A stretch of 64,000 nt of DNA from Paraphoma chrysanthemicola (lineage: Eukaryota > Ascomycota > Dothideomycetes > Pleosporales > Phaeosphaeriaceae). A model generated the notes under the pieces. It ran no database searches, had not been told where the DNA came from, and worked only from the letters and a program-made list of their open reading frames with translations. This document shows, one piece after another, positions 11,108 through 21,392 of the stretch. Position 1 is the stretch's first letter. Each line of letters starts with the position of its first letter. The DNA lies in contig JAGMWG010000002.1 of assembly GCA_020744225.1 (NCBI GenBank), forward strand, positions 1,054,001-1,118,000. Direction: 5' to 3'. Position numbers and translations under genes: made by a program.

Positions 11108-12299
11108 ATGTCTGGTTATGACTACAATGCCAGGAAGGTAATGGAGCTGCGCGAGTTTGCCCGGAGTGCAAACATTACCTATGCCGATGTGCGTAAAGAA
11201 GCTCTTCTCGCTGCCTTGAAGGCTTGGGATGCAGCGCATGCTCCCGAAGTCGCAGCTCATCTTGCACCCACCAAACATCAGGAACGTGCCAAAAGGATTG
11301 TTGCTCCGAAGGCTGCCAAAACCACCGCAAAGTCTGCAGTTACTTCTAATCCAAGTCGAAAGCGCAAACAGCCAGCATCTGAGGCCCCATCAATTCAGAC
11401 AACAAAACGACCTAAGAATAGGGAACCTGCACAGGCTGCTCATCCCGAAGACGAGATTGAAGTAGCTGCATTCACTCAAGTTCAAGCCACTAGCGGTTCG
11501 TTTGTTCCAGCTAACTTAAACAAGGCAGGAGAGGTTCGAGAATCTCTGCCAGCGACGACGGCTGGTGGACGGCGTCCTGCCGATATCGTTAATTTGCAAT
11601 CAGCACGTAACCTCAAGTTCATCCCGCGACCAGGGCCAGCTACAAATCAACGGCCGGTTCATGTCCCCTTACATGATGAACACCATGGAGATGAAGGGGC
11701 AGCTTTGGTCAGTGGCAAACATGAAGACCGGCAAATCATGGCCAGCAAACAGCACGTACCTTTAAAGCAGCCAAATATCGCCACGGCCGAGCAGGGCAAA
11801 TTATCTATGCCTGGATCTGGAGAGCAGCCAGAACTCCTGCCATTGCCTGACAAGCCCGCCGACAACGTAGCGAAGCGCACCACGACCAATATCGGGCAAT
11901 CTGGCGAAAACGCTATGGCTGAGGTCAGTGGGAAATCTGCCATGGGTGAGCAGATAACCTCCCAAGCCCCAATACCCTCAAACGACGACTGAAATTGCCG
12001 CTGCTCAAGCAGGATCCGGCGGGCGTTCGACTGTGCAGCACAACACATTGCTGGACTCAAGTGGATCTACCGAAGAAGATGCAGAAGGTGCCACTGAAAG
12101 TGTACCATATACTCACAACCACATGAAAAAGTACCCAAATGCTACTCCCGGAGCTTACACTGATCCAGAGGTGGCCAAGGCGTGGCCGGCTAAACATCAC
12201 GTCATGGTGGACCTATACACGGAGACTGAATCGGACGATGAAAATACACCAATTGATGCGCTTGGTACTTTCGAGCGTCTCGAACGTGAGAAAAAGTAG
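11108..12299 (+). CDS. Unknown protein with SAP-like N-terminal motif
   Basis: Two exons (11108-11945 and 12013-12299) encode 374 residues. The 67-nt intron (GTGAGC...CAAGCAG) joins the frames exactly; reading through gives a stop after PSNDD at 11992. Residues about 9-40 (MELREFARSANITYADVRKE then ALLAAL) resemble a SAP/helix-extended-loop-helix DNA-binding motif: two amphipathic helices separated by a short loop. A basic nuclear-localisation-like stretch follows (SRKRKQP, TTKRPKN). The rest is disordered and rich in Pro, Gln, Glu and Ala, with an acidic end (YTETESDDEN). The SAP reading is by eye and moderate. It is the first of five plus-strand unknown genes. Confidence 0.75.
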
Positions 12300-12592
12300 C
12301 GAGCGCGCAAGGGTGAACCGGAGCCCGAGGGATGGAACGGCACCGACGACCACCAAAATGAGCATCGTTGGTACAACCACATTGAGATATTTCGTAAGCG
12401 ACCCCGTCGAGCCTTATTTTATAGGGGTAACGTAATAGGGCCAGCCGAAAAGAGACAAGAGAAGGAGACGACCGACGATGCGGGTCCGTGAAAAAGTAGA
12501 TACGCGTCTAGTCGCTTTGTGCCGGGCTTCCTTCAATAGCGTTGTGAGGCGCAGCGTATACTGCAAGAGCTATGATCTGAGCTTTGGGTACT

Positions 12593-13984
12593 ATGGTCTT
12601 GCGTTGCCAATCAAAAAGACCCAAAGGGAGGATAATCAAACTGAGAAAAATACTCAAAGAGCACAACAGCGGGCTTAAAGACTTCGCAAAAAAGGCTCAC
12701 TGGAACCGAACATACGCGACCTCAGTCTACGAAGACTTCATGTACTATCAAAACCCGCGGCACCGTATGAACTTCTTGAAGGACCTGGAAAAGACACCTA
12801 GCAAATCTGAGATAGCGCTAGCCCGGCGACTTGGTAGAATCGGACCCATTGCGAGGCTGACTGGCGACCCATTGTACAACGCAATGATAGAGCCGTACGT
12901 AAGAGGAATGCGCTTAGCAGACATTGGCGTCGAAACCCAGCTACAGGGAAGGGCTATCCATCAAGAGCTACATATGCGAATTCCGGGACTACGGAGACAG
13001 CCAGTGGGTCTGGGTAGACCGCGGAGACGTCCACGGTTTCCCCCTCGTGACTTCAACCTCAATGATGAGCAGATTGAAGAGCGACGGCGACAAGTTGATA
13101 GTATCGAAGCTGAAAGCCCCGGGTATCTTAAATTTAGAACACACGCAGCTAGAAGAAAGGACCAGCTCTCCTCGAACGCACTTACAAAACGTCGCCGAGA
13201 CATGGATGGAATGAGAACAATGACTGGCTTTTTCGTGTCGGCTAAGGAGACGCCGGATGACTGGCCAGTCTCCTATGAGTATCTAAATGTTGTCAGAAAT
13301 TGGGTGAGGCCGGATGTACCAGCTGGGGAAGATGAAGCATATCCTAGGGAGGTCGGGAACATCAGTAGATCTCCTCAAGCAGACGATGATTCGCCGGATG
13401 AACGAGCGGAATTTACGCAAGACGCAAAACCGCCTGCACAATACAGTGACGAGGACATGATTGTCGCATCGGAATGGGCCGAAGCTACGACTGGGCGCAG
13501 GGAGTGGCACGCGTATCATCGTTTCTCGCCCGCATCAACAGTTTCGTCACCTCCTCGAACGCCGAATGCTGAAGTTGAGATGGAAACAGTACCCGACGTC
13601 ATCAGAGGCCAGTTTTTGACCTCGGCGGAACGAGAGATCAAACATGACCGACAGGAAGATCATTACGGAATCCTTGAGTCCGCTTGGCCAGGTGCAGCGC
13701 TGCGAGCGCCATATCATCCGGACAGCTATTCGCACATGAGCGAAGGTGTGGTTCATTCAGTACACCCACTACTTCAAGAGCCACGAAACGCGACAGCCCA
13801 GCTAGCAGATGGATCTAACCATGACGAGGAAGACTTTGACGAATCAGGTGCAGATGAGTCTGACGATGAAGGTGACTTGTTCCGCCAGTCATACGTCCAG
13901 GGCAGCCAGTTTGAAGCCGGATCAGAAGGCGACGATAGGGATGGATTTGTCGTCAGCGTTGCAGCTGGACAATTGGAGAGATGA
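12593..13984 (+). CDS. Family A unknown protein, copy 1
   Basis: A single exon of 463 residues starts at ATG 12593; the frame opens earlier only at a TTG. I do not recognise it outside this window, but it is clearly a paralogue of the gene at 18574-20847. Shared blocks in order are DFMYYQNPRHR (copy 2 DFLYYQNPVHR), THAARRK (THEARRK), LFLSAKESSDDW in copy 2 against FFVSAKETPDDW here, TGRREWH, and the terminal signature ESDDEGDLFRQSY. The N-terminus begins MV with basic residues, as in families A and B generally. The protein is strongly charged (Arg/Glu/Asp) without signal peptide or membrane segments, so it is probably nuclear or cytosolic. Copy 1 is shorter than copy 2 (757 aa) and lacks its Lys-rich insert. 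Confidence 0.78.
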   Translation: MVLRCQSKRPKGRIIKLRKILKEHNSGLKDFAKKAHWNRTYATSVYEDFMYYQNPRHRMNFLKDLEKTPSKSEIALARRLGRIGPIARLTGDPLYNAMIEPYVRGMRLADIGVETQLQGRAIHQELHMRIPGLRRQPVGLGRPRRRPRFPPRDFNLNDEQIEERRRQVDSIEAESPGYLKFRTHAARRKDQLSSNALTKRRRDMDGMRTMTGFFVSAKETPDDWPVSYEYLNVVRNWVRPDVPAGEDEAYPREVGNISRSPQADDDSPDERAEFTQDAKPPAQYSDEDMIVASEWAEATTGRREWHAYHRFSPASTVSSPPRTPNAEVEMETVPDVIRGQFLTSAEREIKHDRQEDHYGILESAWPGAALRAPYHPDSYSHMSEGVVHSVHPLLQEPRNATAQLADGSNHDEEDFDESGADESDDEGDLFRQSYVQGSQFEAGSEGDDRDGFVVSVAAGQLER

Positions 13985-14233
13985 AAGTGAATATGGTTGT
14001 GCATGAAACTTAGTGCTAGGCATTATACGACCTTTAATTTGTACTTGTCTCCTTAGCAACGAATTTCTGTTAGCGAAGGGGCCTTTATAGGATCCAGGTA
14101 TTTTCGATTTCTTGTTCTCTGAATTAATTAAACCTACATGCCCTTATCCACCCTGTCACCTGACAGTTGCACCCCTGACCCCAAGCCCGGAACCGCACGC
14201 GGCTTACAGTTCAACTCGTAATCACTCATCAGA

Positions 14234-15220
14234 ATGGTTCGCAGTAAATCTACCGGGCCTTACATCCCTACGTTCAAGCTCACAGATGAGAACCGCAATC
14301 ATGAGGCATATACACACCGCACCATTCTCAACATCCTTCGACAGCACGATCGGCCACATGTAATCGTTCAGAAATCGACGGATAAGAAGGGAATGATTGC
14401 GAAGTGGAGGAGACAAGACGAGGCGATTTTGGCACTGGGAGACTGGCGAGCAAGCGACTACATCACGGATGGTTTCGATGCGCTTCCCCTCGAGCGTAGA
14501 GTGATGTTCGACTTAGAAGTTGCAAGAGCTTATGACGATCGCACGAGCGACGCCGCCCATGAGGCTAGCCGAGACACCGACGATAGTGATTACAAGGAGA
14601 TTCGCGGGCCGAGCGACCTCATGTCGGTAAGCGAAGAGGCAGCCCCGTCTGGTGCGCGTGCGCGACGCCCCGAAAAGCGGATGAGGGTTGAAGTCGAGCT
14701 GCACCAAGTTAGGAAGCGCTTCAAAGTCCAAGACCAGACACTTATGGCAAGCGGATCCGACAGTCTGGGGGATATCGAAGAAGCTAATGATGTAGGCGAC
14801 ACAAATCTGCCGTTAGTGCATGACCAGAAACGAAAGAACCGAGTTACGGTCTGGCGCGCGCCCGGAGGAGCAAAGATGAAGTACACGGTCGAAAGCGATG
14901 CTACTCGAGAAGCAAGACGCCGCAGCAACATTCAAAATGCCATACCTGCCCATCAACTGTCACGATCACTATTCGACTCATCGCCGTCACCGCCGGAGGG
15001 CTCGCCATCGAGCAGCTTACGTACGTCAATACATGGTAGTAATGTGCAGAGATCTCTACCAAAACCTACTACAAGGCTATGTCGACTCAAGACCGCAGCG
15101 ACTCATGTCGAAGGATGGTACATCCGGCCGTCGAGGAAGTCAGATGGTCCAATGCCACTGTCGGACATCCAGGCGGCCATCATTTTACACCAGATGTCGG
15201 GATCGAGCGTACAAGGATGA
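14234..15220 (+). CDS. Family B unknown protein, copy 1, uncertain 3' end
   Basis: The frame starts MVRSKSTGPYIPTFK at ATG 14234 and is open for 328 codons. The first about 90 residues align with the gene at 16021 (MVRKNEPTEYTPTWK): both share RP.., KWRRQDEAI / RWRQQDRAI and GD..A..Y. The middle is basic and acidic disordered sequence (RARRPEKRMR). From about 15010 the frame stops resembling copy 2. The expected conserved end is in another frame (15079-15297: VRWSNATVGHPGG, HHFTPDV), and a Lys-rich segment follows in the original frame after the TGA. Either a very short intron (29 nt, GTACGT at 15022 to GTGCAG at 15050) or frameshifts explain this. The true gene probably extends to about 15.3 kb. 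Function unknown; no membrane or secretion signals. Confidence 0.65.
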   Translation: MVRSKSTGPYIPTFKLTDENRNHEAYTHRTILNILRQHDRPHVIVQKSTDKKGMIAKWRRQDEAILALGDWRASDYITDGFDALPLERRVMFDLEVARAYDDRTSDAAHEASRDTDDSDYKEIRGPSDLMSVSEEAAPSGARARRPEKRMRVEVELHQVRKRFKVQDQTLMASGSDSLGDIEEANDVGDTNLPLVHDQKRKNRVTVWRAPGGAKMKYTVESDATREARRRSNIQNAIPAHQLSRSLFDSSPSPPEGSPSSSLRTSIHGSNVQRSLPKPTTRLCRLKTAATHVEGWYIRPSRKSDGPMPLSDIQAAIILHQMSGSSVQG

Positions 15221-16020
15221 AATACGAATATTCGTCTAGACAAGAATTCAAAGAAGGAGAAGAAGGCATTGGGCATGGAGGCAGACGAGGATGGTGAGCT
15301 AGACGAGCTCAAATACAATGGTGCGAAGTAAACCGAAGCGATTCCAGATGAAGCGAAGTAGAGGAACGCAGGAGGAGAGGAGGGCGCAGAGCTCTGATCG
15401 CAGTGGATCGACTATATTCATGGCAAGAAACACAGCTGGGTGTATTATCAAGGAGCAAATTGAGTTCGAGAAGATGGAAAGAAGGAATACCAGCCTGAGG
15501 TTACCTAAGGTGGCTAGAATGATGGAAATCAAAGCACGCTAAATATGACCAATGTGTCGACCTGGAAGTTCAGCGGACGTGTGACTTGGGAAGCGTCTGC
15601 GGACACAATGCTCTCAGCCCATGATATGTGAGAGCTCTCGTTGCCTAATGAGTATATGCTGCTCACCCATGACAGCTATCAAAGTGATCTTTAACCTAGC
15701 GTCACACAGCTCTATGTATACAAACAAAAGTCTGTCGGTGCTCGATGCGATTGGCCGATCACGCAATGAAACTTCCCGCGGCGCCCGCCTAGTTGCCAAA
15801 AGTGGTCGGGTGAAAGCGATACTGCACACACTAAACATAAATCTTTGCACCAATGAGAATTCCCGTTAATTAGCTTTCCGCACCCAACTCTTCTTGTGTT
15901 AACCCCCCTTCCGCAACTGGCCTTGCACACCCTGCTGCATTCAACTTTTGCACAACTCGAGATCTACTCAACTACACCCGTCTCAAAAGCAGATAGTCAA
16001 GGGCGAGTCACAGTTCCGCC
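15221..16020. other. Possible tail of family B copy 1, then intergenic
   Basis: 15221-15330 continues the coding-like Lys/Glu-rich sequence of the upstream gene in shifted frames. An open frame at 15318-15542 starts MVRSKPKR, echoing the MVRSK and MVRKN starts of family B, and may be a start-region remnant. The rest up to 16020 looks like the promoter of copy 2. Confidence 0.45.
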
Positions 16021-18279
16021 ATGGTACGCAAGAACGAGCCGACCGAGTATACTCCGACATGGAAGAAGTCTCATGCATCCCGCAACGGATTTGATCAAAC
16101 GCACATTCAAAGCGTGATCATGGGTCAAGCTGGACGACCAGCTTTCTCAATCTCAAGAATCACAAGTAAAGACTTTGTGCTAGAGCGCTGGAGGCAGCAA
16201 GATCGCGCTATAGTTCGCAATGGAGGCGACATGGCGGCCAATTACGAAGAGATCGACCAGACATACGAAGAAGCTGGAGAGGATCCGGATGCTGTACTAC
16301 CTCCACTGAGGCCTGTCCGCCAGCCACGTACTCGTAAACGGCCGAATGAGCAGCCGAAAGACAGCGAAGACCCGGGAGAGCCAATCACCACTGCAGGAAA
16401 GAAGAGGCCACGAGATGCGGGTGCGGGAGATGAGGTGGAAGAAGACGACGAGCAGTCGAAGGGACAGCAACACGGCGCTCACGAGAGTGGCACCAGTGCT
16501 CCGAAAGAGTTGAATCGTCATGAGACCCGAAAATTCGGGGCTCAGCGCGCTGCGGTGACTGATTCTGAAGCGCATCCTGCGGTGGAAGGGGAAAAGAACA
16601 AGAAAAAGGATATTTGGCCCGTCAATTACACCTTACCCTCCGAGCTTCCCATCATCAACGACATGAAAGATGACTTCCGGTATCGATGGAATGTCAAGTT
16701 CACCCGCATTTCCCGGACAGAAGACATCAAGCCACTGTGGATTCGCCTATACCAGATATATGGCTACGAAGCCCGGGATCTGAACCTAGACTACACAGAC
16801 GGCAAGTATCAAGGACCGAAAGACGATTCAAATCCACCCATACTCCCGGAGGAGCAAGCCAGGGATGATTATCGCAATCGAGCTTTGCCCGATTCAATCG
16901 ATGCGCGTAAACGTCGAAATCGCAACAATGGAACTGTCGCAAAGACGGCACAGGCAAACCATGTTGATTCCATGGCATCTAAAACATCCGGTGATGCGGC
17001 GAGGGGTGGCATGGGGTCCAACAGGGGCCAAATCATGGACGAGAAGGATGCAACAAGTGATGTTGCCAATCCGTCTGACGTGCTCAGGGCTCGCCTAGCA
17101 AGCATGCCTGGCGCCAACTCAGTACATCAGACGCTTACGACCGAGCTAGTTCGTCCAAACTGCCATGGGTCTCGAAAGCCATCACTGGTCATCAAGATCG
17201 GGATCCAAGCTCTTGATGAGGCTGAGATGCATGCTGCTGTCGTACCTCAGCAAAATACCGGTGTGCGAGAGCCAGGCCATAATGACACCATGGAGACTAC
17301 ATCGGAACATCCCGTTGTCTCTGATACATACGTCAGGGCTGAGACCTACCGAGCGGAAGCGTCAGCTCATTTAAAGCCCCAAGCATTGAGCAACCAGCCA
17401 AGGTTTGCTGGGAAGAAGCGCACTGGTATTAAGCGTACGACCCGCGCCATGTCTAAGCATTCCAGACCAAGTCAGGACGTAATCACAAGCGATACAACAG
17501 AATCCTCGAACAGTAACCCGAGACCTGCACTACTGGGGCCCGCAAAAACCGCTTTCCCTAGGATGAACGCGCAAGACGATGATGTTGACATGGAGGAGAC
17601 ACATATGCCGTCCAACGGCCGCTCAGGTGCCGTGGACGATAAGCTCCAGAATTCACCTTTGGATCGCACCTTGGTGCGTCAACCGGCGCCGGCGAGGAAG
17701 ACGTTGGCTGCTAGGCTGTCCAAAAACCGAAGTGCAGGCAAAGAGAAAGGTCTATCTCTGGGCGCTAAAACAGGTGCTAGTGATGTGTCAACCGCTGAGG
17801 GGCATAAGACATCGCTAATGGACGACGACGCCGTGTTATTTTCATCCTCTGCGGGAACGCTAAATGATTCGGATGATGGCGAGCATGAGATGGCGACTGG
17901 TGGCCAGAGACGTAACGATGGAGATGACTATTTTCCACCATACACGGAAGAAGAGCTAGCCGATCAAGCAAAGTGGGATGAGAAGTGTAGGCCCGCTGGC
18001 GACATGGGTGAAGCATCTTCACTCAAGTGGCGCAAAGATTTCCCAATATCTGGGGTGAAGCAGCATAACGTTCAATTTCCGACCTTAGTCTTTCCAGGTA
18101 CGGACGACATCATTCCGTACAATCATTTGAGCTACCGCGAGAGAATGGCACGCCAGTACCGGGTTAATAAGAAAGACAAAGAGGAAGCCGAAAGGAAAGG
18201 TGTACCTTATGTGCCGCGGGAGTGGGATCTACCAACAGATATCTGGGATCCATGGGAGGGTCATAGACATTTACCATGA
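16021..18279 (+). CDS. Family B unknown protein, copy 2
   Basis: A single exon of 752 residues starts at ATG 16021. The N-terminal block (about residues 1-90) matches family B copy 1 and contains RWRQQDRAI. A second ordered segment lies at about 200-270 (WPVNYTLPSELPIINDMKDD, then RYRWNVKF and PLWIRLYQIYG). The centre is long and disordered. The C-terminal 120 residues are again ordered (YFPPYTEEELADQAKWDEKC, LKWRKDFPISG, HLSYRERMARQYRVNKKDKE). Several basic clusters (RKRPNE, GKKRPRD) look like nuclear localisation signals. No enzyme motif, signal peptide or membrane helix is seen, and I do not recognise the family. It is the longer, apparently intact copy and the useful reference for judging copy 1. 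Confidence 0.8.
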   Translation: MVRKNEPTEYTPTWKKSHASRNGFDQTHIQSVIMGQAGRPAFSISRITSKDFVLERWRQQDRAIVRNGGDMAANYEEIDQTYEEAGEDPDAVLPPLRPVRQPRTRKRPNEQPKDSEDPGEPITTAGKKRPRDAGAGDEVEEDDEQSKGQQHGAHESGTSAPKELNRHETRKFGAQRAAVTDSEAHPAVEGEKNKKKDIWPVNYTLPSELPIINDMKDDFRYRWNVKFTRISRTEDIKPLWIRLYQIYGYEARDLNLDYTDGKYQGPKDDSNPPILPEEQARDDYRNRALPDSIDARKRRNRNNGTVAKTAQANHVDSMASKTSGDAARGGMGSNRGQIMDEKDATSDVANPSDVLRARLASMPGANSVHQTLTTELVRPNCHGSRKPSLVIKIGIQALDEAEMHAAVVPQQNTGVREPGHNDTMETTSEHPVVSDTYVRAETYRAEASAHLKPQALSNQPRFAGKKRTGIKRTTRAMSKHSRPSQDVITSDTTESSNSNPRPALLGPAKTAFPRMNAQDDDVDMEETHMPSNGRSGAVDDKLQNSPLDRTLVRQPAPARKTLAARLSKNRSAGKEKGLSLGAKTGASDVSTAEGHKTSLMDDDAVLFSSSAGTLNDSDDGEHEMATGGQRRNDGDDYFPPYTEEELADQAKWDEKCRPAGDMGEASSLKWRKDFPISGVKQHNVQFPTLVFPGTDDIIPYNHLSYRERMARQYRVNKKDKEEAERKGVPYVPREWDLPTDIWDPWEGHRHLP

Positions 18280-18573
18280 GACAATACGCGAGACAGGGAG
18301 ACTACAAAGTGGCGACGGACAGGATCAAGGCTGAGACTGGCCAAAAGCGCCTAGGGAGGTGCTGGCGTGAGCTACCTTGATACGAACAAAGACTTTGTGG
18401 CTGCTTCGCGGCGGCGATACGAATTAGGAACAATGAATGTAGAAATTCTTATAATAGGCCAAACCCCATCACAATGAGATCCTTTCTGCATGAGCCCCTC
18501 CCATCTAGAGTTTTATTCTCACACACCCCTTCATTTCAACATAATCGTGGAATTGTTTTTTTCTCTGCCTGTC

Positions 18574-20847
18574 ATGGTTCAAAAAGAAAGGATAAGCTTT
18601 CCTGCAACGAATGCTAAAGGAACTGGAACCGTCCAGATCAACAGAACATACCTTATACAAAGGATAAATCAATACGAAAGACAGCAAGCACAGGACGGAA
18701 ATATCGCAGCTTTGGTGCGACGTCGCGACAGGCTGCATTACGATGAAATCGCCCTTGCAAATTTTGAAAGTGGAGAAGGCAGGATCGCAAGCACAGCCTA
18801 CCGTTGGGAGCAACACAAATCATTACGGGAGGCTTATGCCAGATGGGAAGACTTCTTGTATTATCAAAACCCGGTGCATCGATGGGAGCGATTGGACAAT
18901 CTCCGACCAGAGGATGAGCGAAGGAAACCGCAAAAGGGTAAGAAATTGAGACTGCACCCGACACTTTTCCGGAATGTTGATGCCGATGAGTATTTACGGA
19001 CCGCATTGGACTTCTACGACGAGAAGAGCACTGGTGGGGAAGAATACAGGCGAAATTTACGTTCAGCTGCAGGCAGGACTACCCAAACAAGGCGAGGACT
19101 TCCACGTCAAGAACTCATAGGGCCTGAGGGGCTTCATCGTTGGACACCGGTACCAAGAAGGATGCCCAATGGACTGCGGAACAGAGAAGACCTTCAAAAT
19201 GCTAGGCGAAGGATGGAGAGATCTCAGCCAGCTCTCGACGAGGAAGCGATCGAGCAAGAGCGCGGCAGAATAGAGAGGGCGACCCTTGAACCCGCAAGAG
19301 AGGGCGACGACCTGGAATATGAAACCCATGAAGCACGAAGAAAGCGAGAGAGGGCAAATTATTGGACGGATGATACTCTGCGAATGGAAAGACCCAGTAC
19401 ATCGAACATAAGGTGCAATGGCCCGGACGAGTACGAAGAACGGTTCGGAGAGATCAGAACCGACAACGGACTTTTTCTATCGGCAAAAGAATCCTCCGAC
19501 GATTGGTTAACATCATATGACTGCCTCCATAGGCTCGATCATATGTGGACAGCGGATGTTGCGCCGGAACTGCCAAGCCACGATGGAAGCGACGATTTGG
19601 AGGGTCATGCAGGAGATGGGAGGGGCAACCACAAGTTTTGCCGGGCAGACAGCGATGCGATGGAGGAGGTGGAAGACGATGAGTCAGACGAAGAAGCTTT
19701 GGAGTTGTTTCTGCCACCTCCAACCAAGCCAGTCGCAGCTGCAACGCCGGATGCTGAACCTGCGGTCAAGACCAAAGGCTCCAAAACGAAGTCAAAGGGC
19801 AAGGGCAGAGGCAAGGGCAAGTCGAAGGCCTCAGAAGAGGTGACAGAGGACGACGAAGAACTCGAGAAACTCAGGAATACAGCTCGACTTAACAGGACCG
19901 CGGCACGAAACAAGAGGAAGGCGAGCGAGGCGGTTGGGTATGGCTATGAATACGAGAATCGCGAATTTTCGCAGGCCACGAGGCCTTTGAGAACCTATAT
20001 TCGGCTGATGGGCCCGAAGACGGTTATTGAAGCGACCGATGGACGTCGCGAGTGGCACGTGGGAATGATGTTGCAGGATTCGTCGCCACCAACATCGCCA
20101 CCAAGAGGTCCAATGCTAAGCTCTCCCCACATGGACACTATACCCGAGGGTCTGGAAAATCTCGGCCCACCACCTGTGGTATCTTCTAGATGTCCAAACA
20201 ATACCCCCCATTGTCGCGCATGGTGGGGCCATGCGCCGGACGAATGTTGGCAGGCCCTGGTTGAAACATTTGGGAGACCAAACAAGAAGAGAAGAGCAAA
20301 CGAGTCAGACCCTAGCGACGGGGATGGTGTCGATATGAATATCCAGGGCGGAAGCGCATCGGAGACTACAGACACAGAGATAAGGCCAGTCTTGCGTGAA
20401 CTTCTACTGATTCCAGAAAGTGGTCGGCACATTTACCGCGAGCGACTTTACGACCATTACGGAAGGACATACAATGGCAACGGGGCCCCTTGGCCGCGAC
20501 TTGGACTCAGAGTACCTTACGAGCCTCTCACCACTCTGAACGAAATGGGGCGACAAATTCCCACTGACACAGCTCGAACGACGACGAATGCGACGGCAGT
20601 AGTCTCCATGGCGTTTCCTATCATCTTGGAATCGCAGAGAGGATTTGGAGAACGTCAGGAGGCCCCGAAGGAGATGCCACCGCACATGGGTGGTTCTGGG
20701 GATTCAGACCATAGCTCCGACGGTGAAGAATCCGATGACGAAGGCGACTTGTTTCGAGAGTCTTACATGCAAGGCAGCGGCCCTCCTCGAGCAGATCCAG
20801 CAAGTGATAGCCCTGAGGAGCGGCCTGATCCTCCCGCTTCAGATTGA
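18574..20847 (+). CDS. Family A unknown protein, copy 2
   Basis: A single exon of 757 residues. I place the start at 18574 (MVQKERISF) because families A and B all begin with Met-Val; an upstream in-frame ATG at 18490 adds 28 hydrophobic residues that have no counterpart. Shared blocks with the gene at 12593 are DFLYYQNPVHR, THEARRKRE, LFLSAKESSDDW, DGRREWH and ESDDEGDLFRESY near the end. A copy-specific insert at about 410-460 is Lys/Gly-rich low complexity (KTKGSKTKSKGKGRGKGKSK), flanked by acidic runs. No known domain. The charged composition and basic tracts suggest a nuclear protein (inference). Confidence 0.8.
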   Translation: MVQKERISFPATNAKGTGTVQINRTYLIQRINQYERQQAQDGNIAALVRRRDRLHYDEIALANFESGEGRIASTAYRWEQHKSLREAYARWEDFLYYQNPVHRWERLDNLRPEDERRKPQKGKKLRLHPTLFRNVDADEYLRTALDFYDEKSTGGEEYRRNLRSAAGRTTQTRRGLPRQELIGPEGLHRWTPVPRRMPNGLRNREDLQNARRRMERSQPALDEEAIEQERGRIERATLEPAREGDDLEYETHEARRKRERANYWTDDTLRMERPSTSNIRCNGPDEYEERFGEIRTDNGLFLSAKESSDDWLTSYDCLHRLDHMWTADVAPELPSHDGSDDLEGHAGDGRGNHKFCRADSDAMEEVEDDESDEEALELFLPPPTKPVAAATPDAEPAVKTKGSKTKSKGKGRGKGKSKASEEVTEDDEELEKLRNTARLNRTAARNKRKASEAVGYGYEYENREFSQATRPLRTYIRLMGPKTVIEATDGRREWHVGMMLQDSSPPTSPPRGPMLSSPHMDTIPEGLENLGPPPVVSSRCPNNTPHCRAWWGHAPDECWQALVETFGRPNKKRRANESDPSDGDGVDMNIQGGSASETTDTEIRPVLRELLLIPESGRHIYRERLYDHYGRTYNGNGAPWPRLGLRVPYEPLTTLNEMGRQIPTDTARTTTNATAVVSMAFPIILESQRGFGERQEAPKEMPPHMGGSGDSDHSSDGEESDDEGDLFRESYMQGSGPPRADPASDSPEERPDPPASD

Positions 20848-21392
20848 TGATCAAGTGGAACGGACCCAAAAGGCCGACTAAGCACTCATGATGACCGGTG
20901 CAAATCGGGGTATTGCCACGACGTAAACGCGCGATAATGCAGGCTAGGGGAAATGAATCGCGAATCGGCAAAATTGAGACGAAGTAGACGTTTTGTTCTT
21001 ATGGGACATCCTAGACAGGAGGGCAGTTGTAATTGTTTGGTGGACTGCTGAGCGGGGCTGCTGAGAACGTGAGTTGGAGCGACTGCACCGCTGGGTCAAA
21101 TTTTGGAACACGAGGATACAATGGATGTTATGGCAAGATACAGGAATGAATAATTATTGGAATAGTGACGGTTGTAAGCATTGGGACTATCTAAAACACC
21201 TTGTTATATGATTGTGAGGAGCAGTTAGGGATGAGCTTTGTGAAGTACCTAGACGCGGCATGAGCGCATCACACGCCGTGCCAAGACGCAGGTGACATAG
21301 GCAGCTACATCTGCAGTCTAACCACTTTCGAGCACTGGCCCTCCAACCACCATCTTCATCAGCCCTTCCAACTGCGACATAAATTCGTCTCA
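20848..21392. other. Convergent intergenic region
   Basis: This lies between the 3' ends of the plus-strand family A gene and the minus-strand family C gene. I see no gene. It should hold both 3' UTRs. Confidence 0.6.

Noticed and set aside
12478..12678. 66-codon frame upstream of family A copy 1 as its start
   Set aside because: It is in a different frame from the conserved protein and would need an intron with no good sites; ATG 12593 fits the Met-Val starts of the paralogues.
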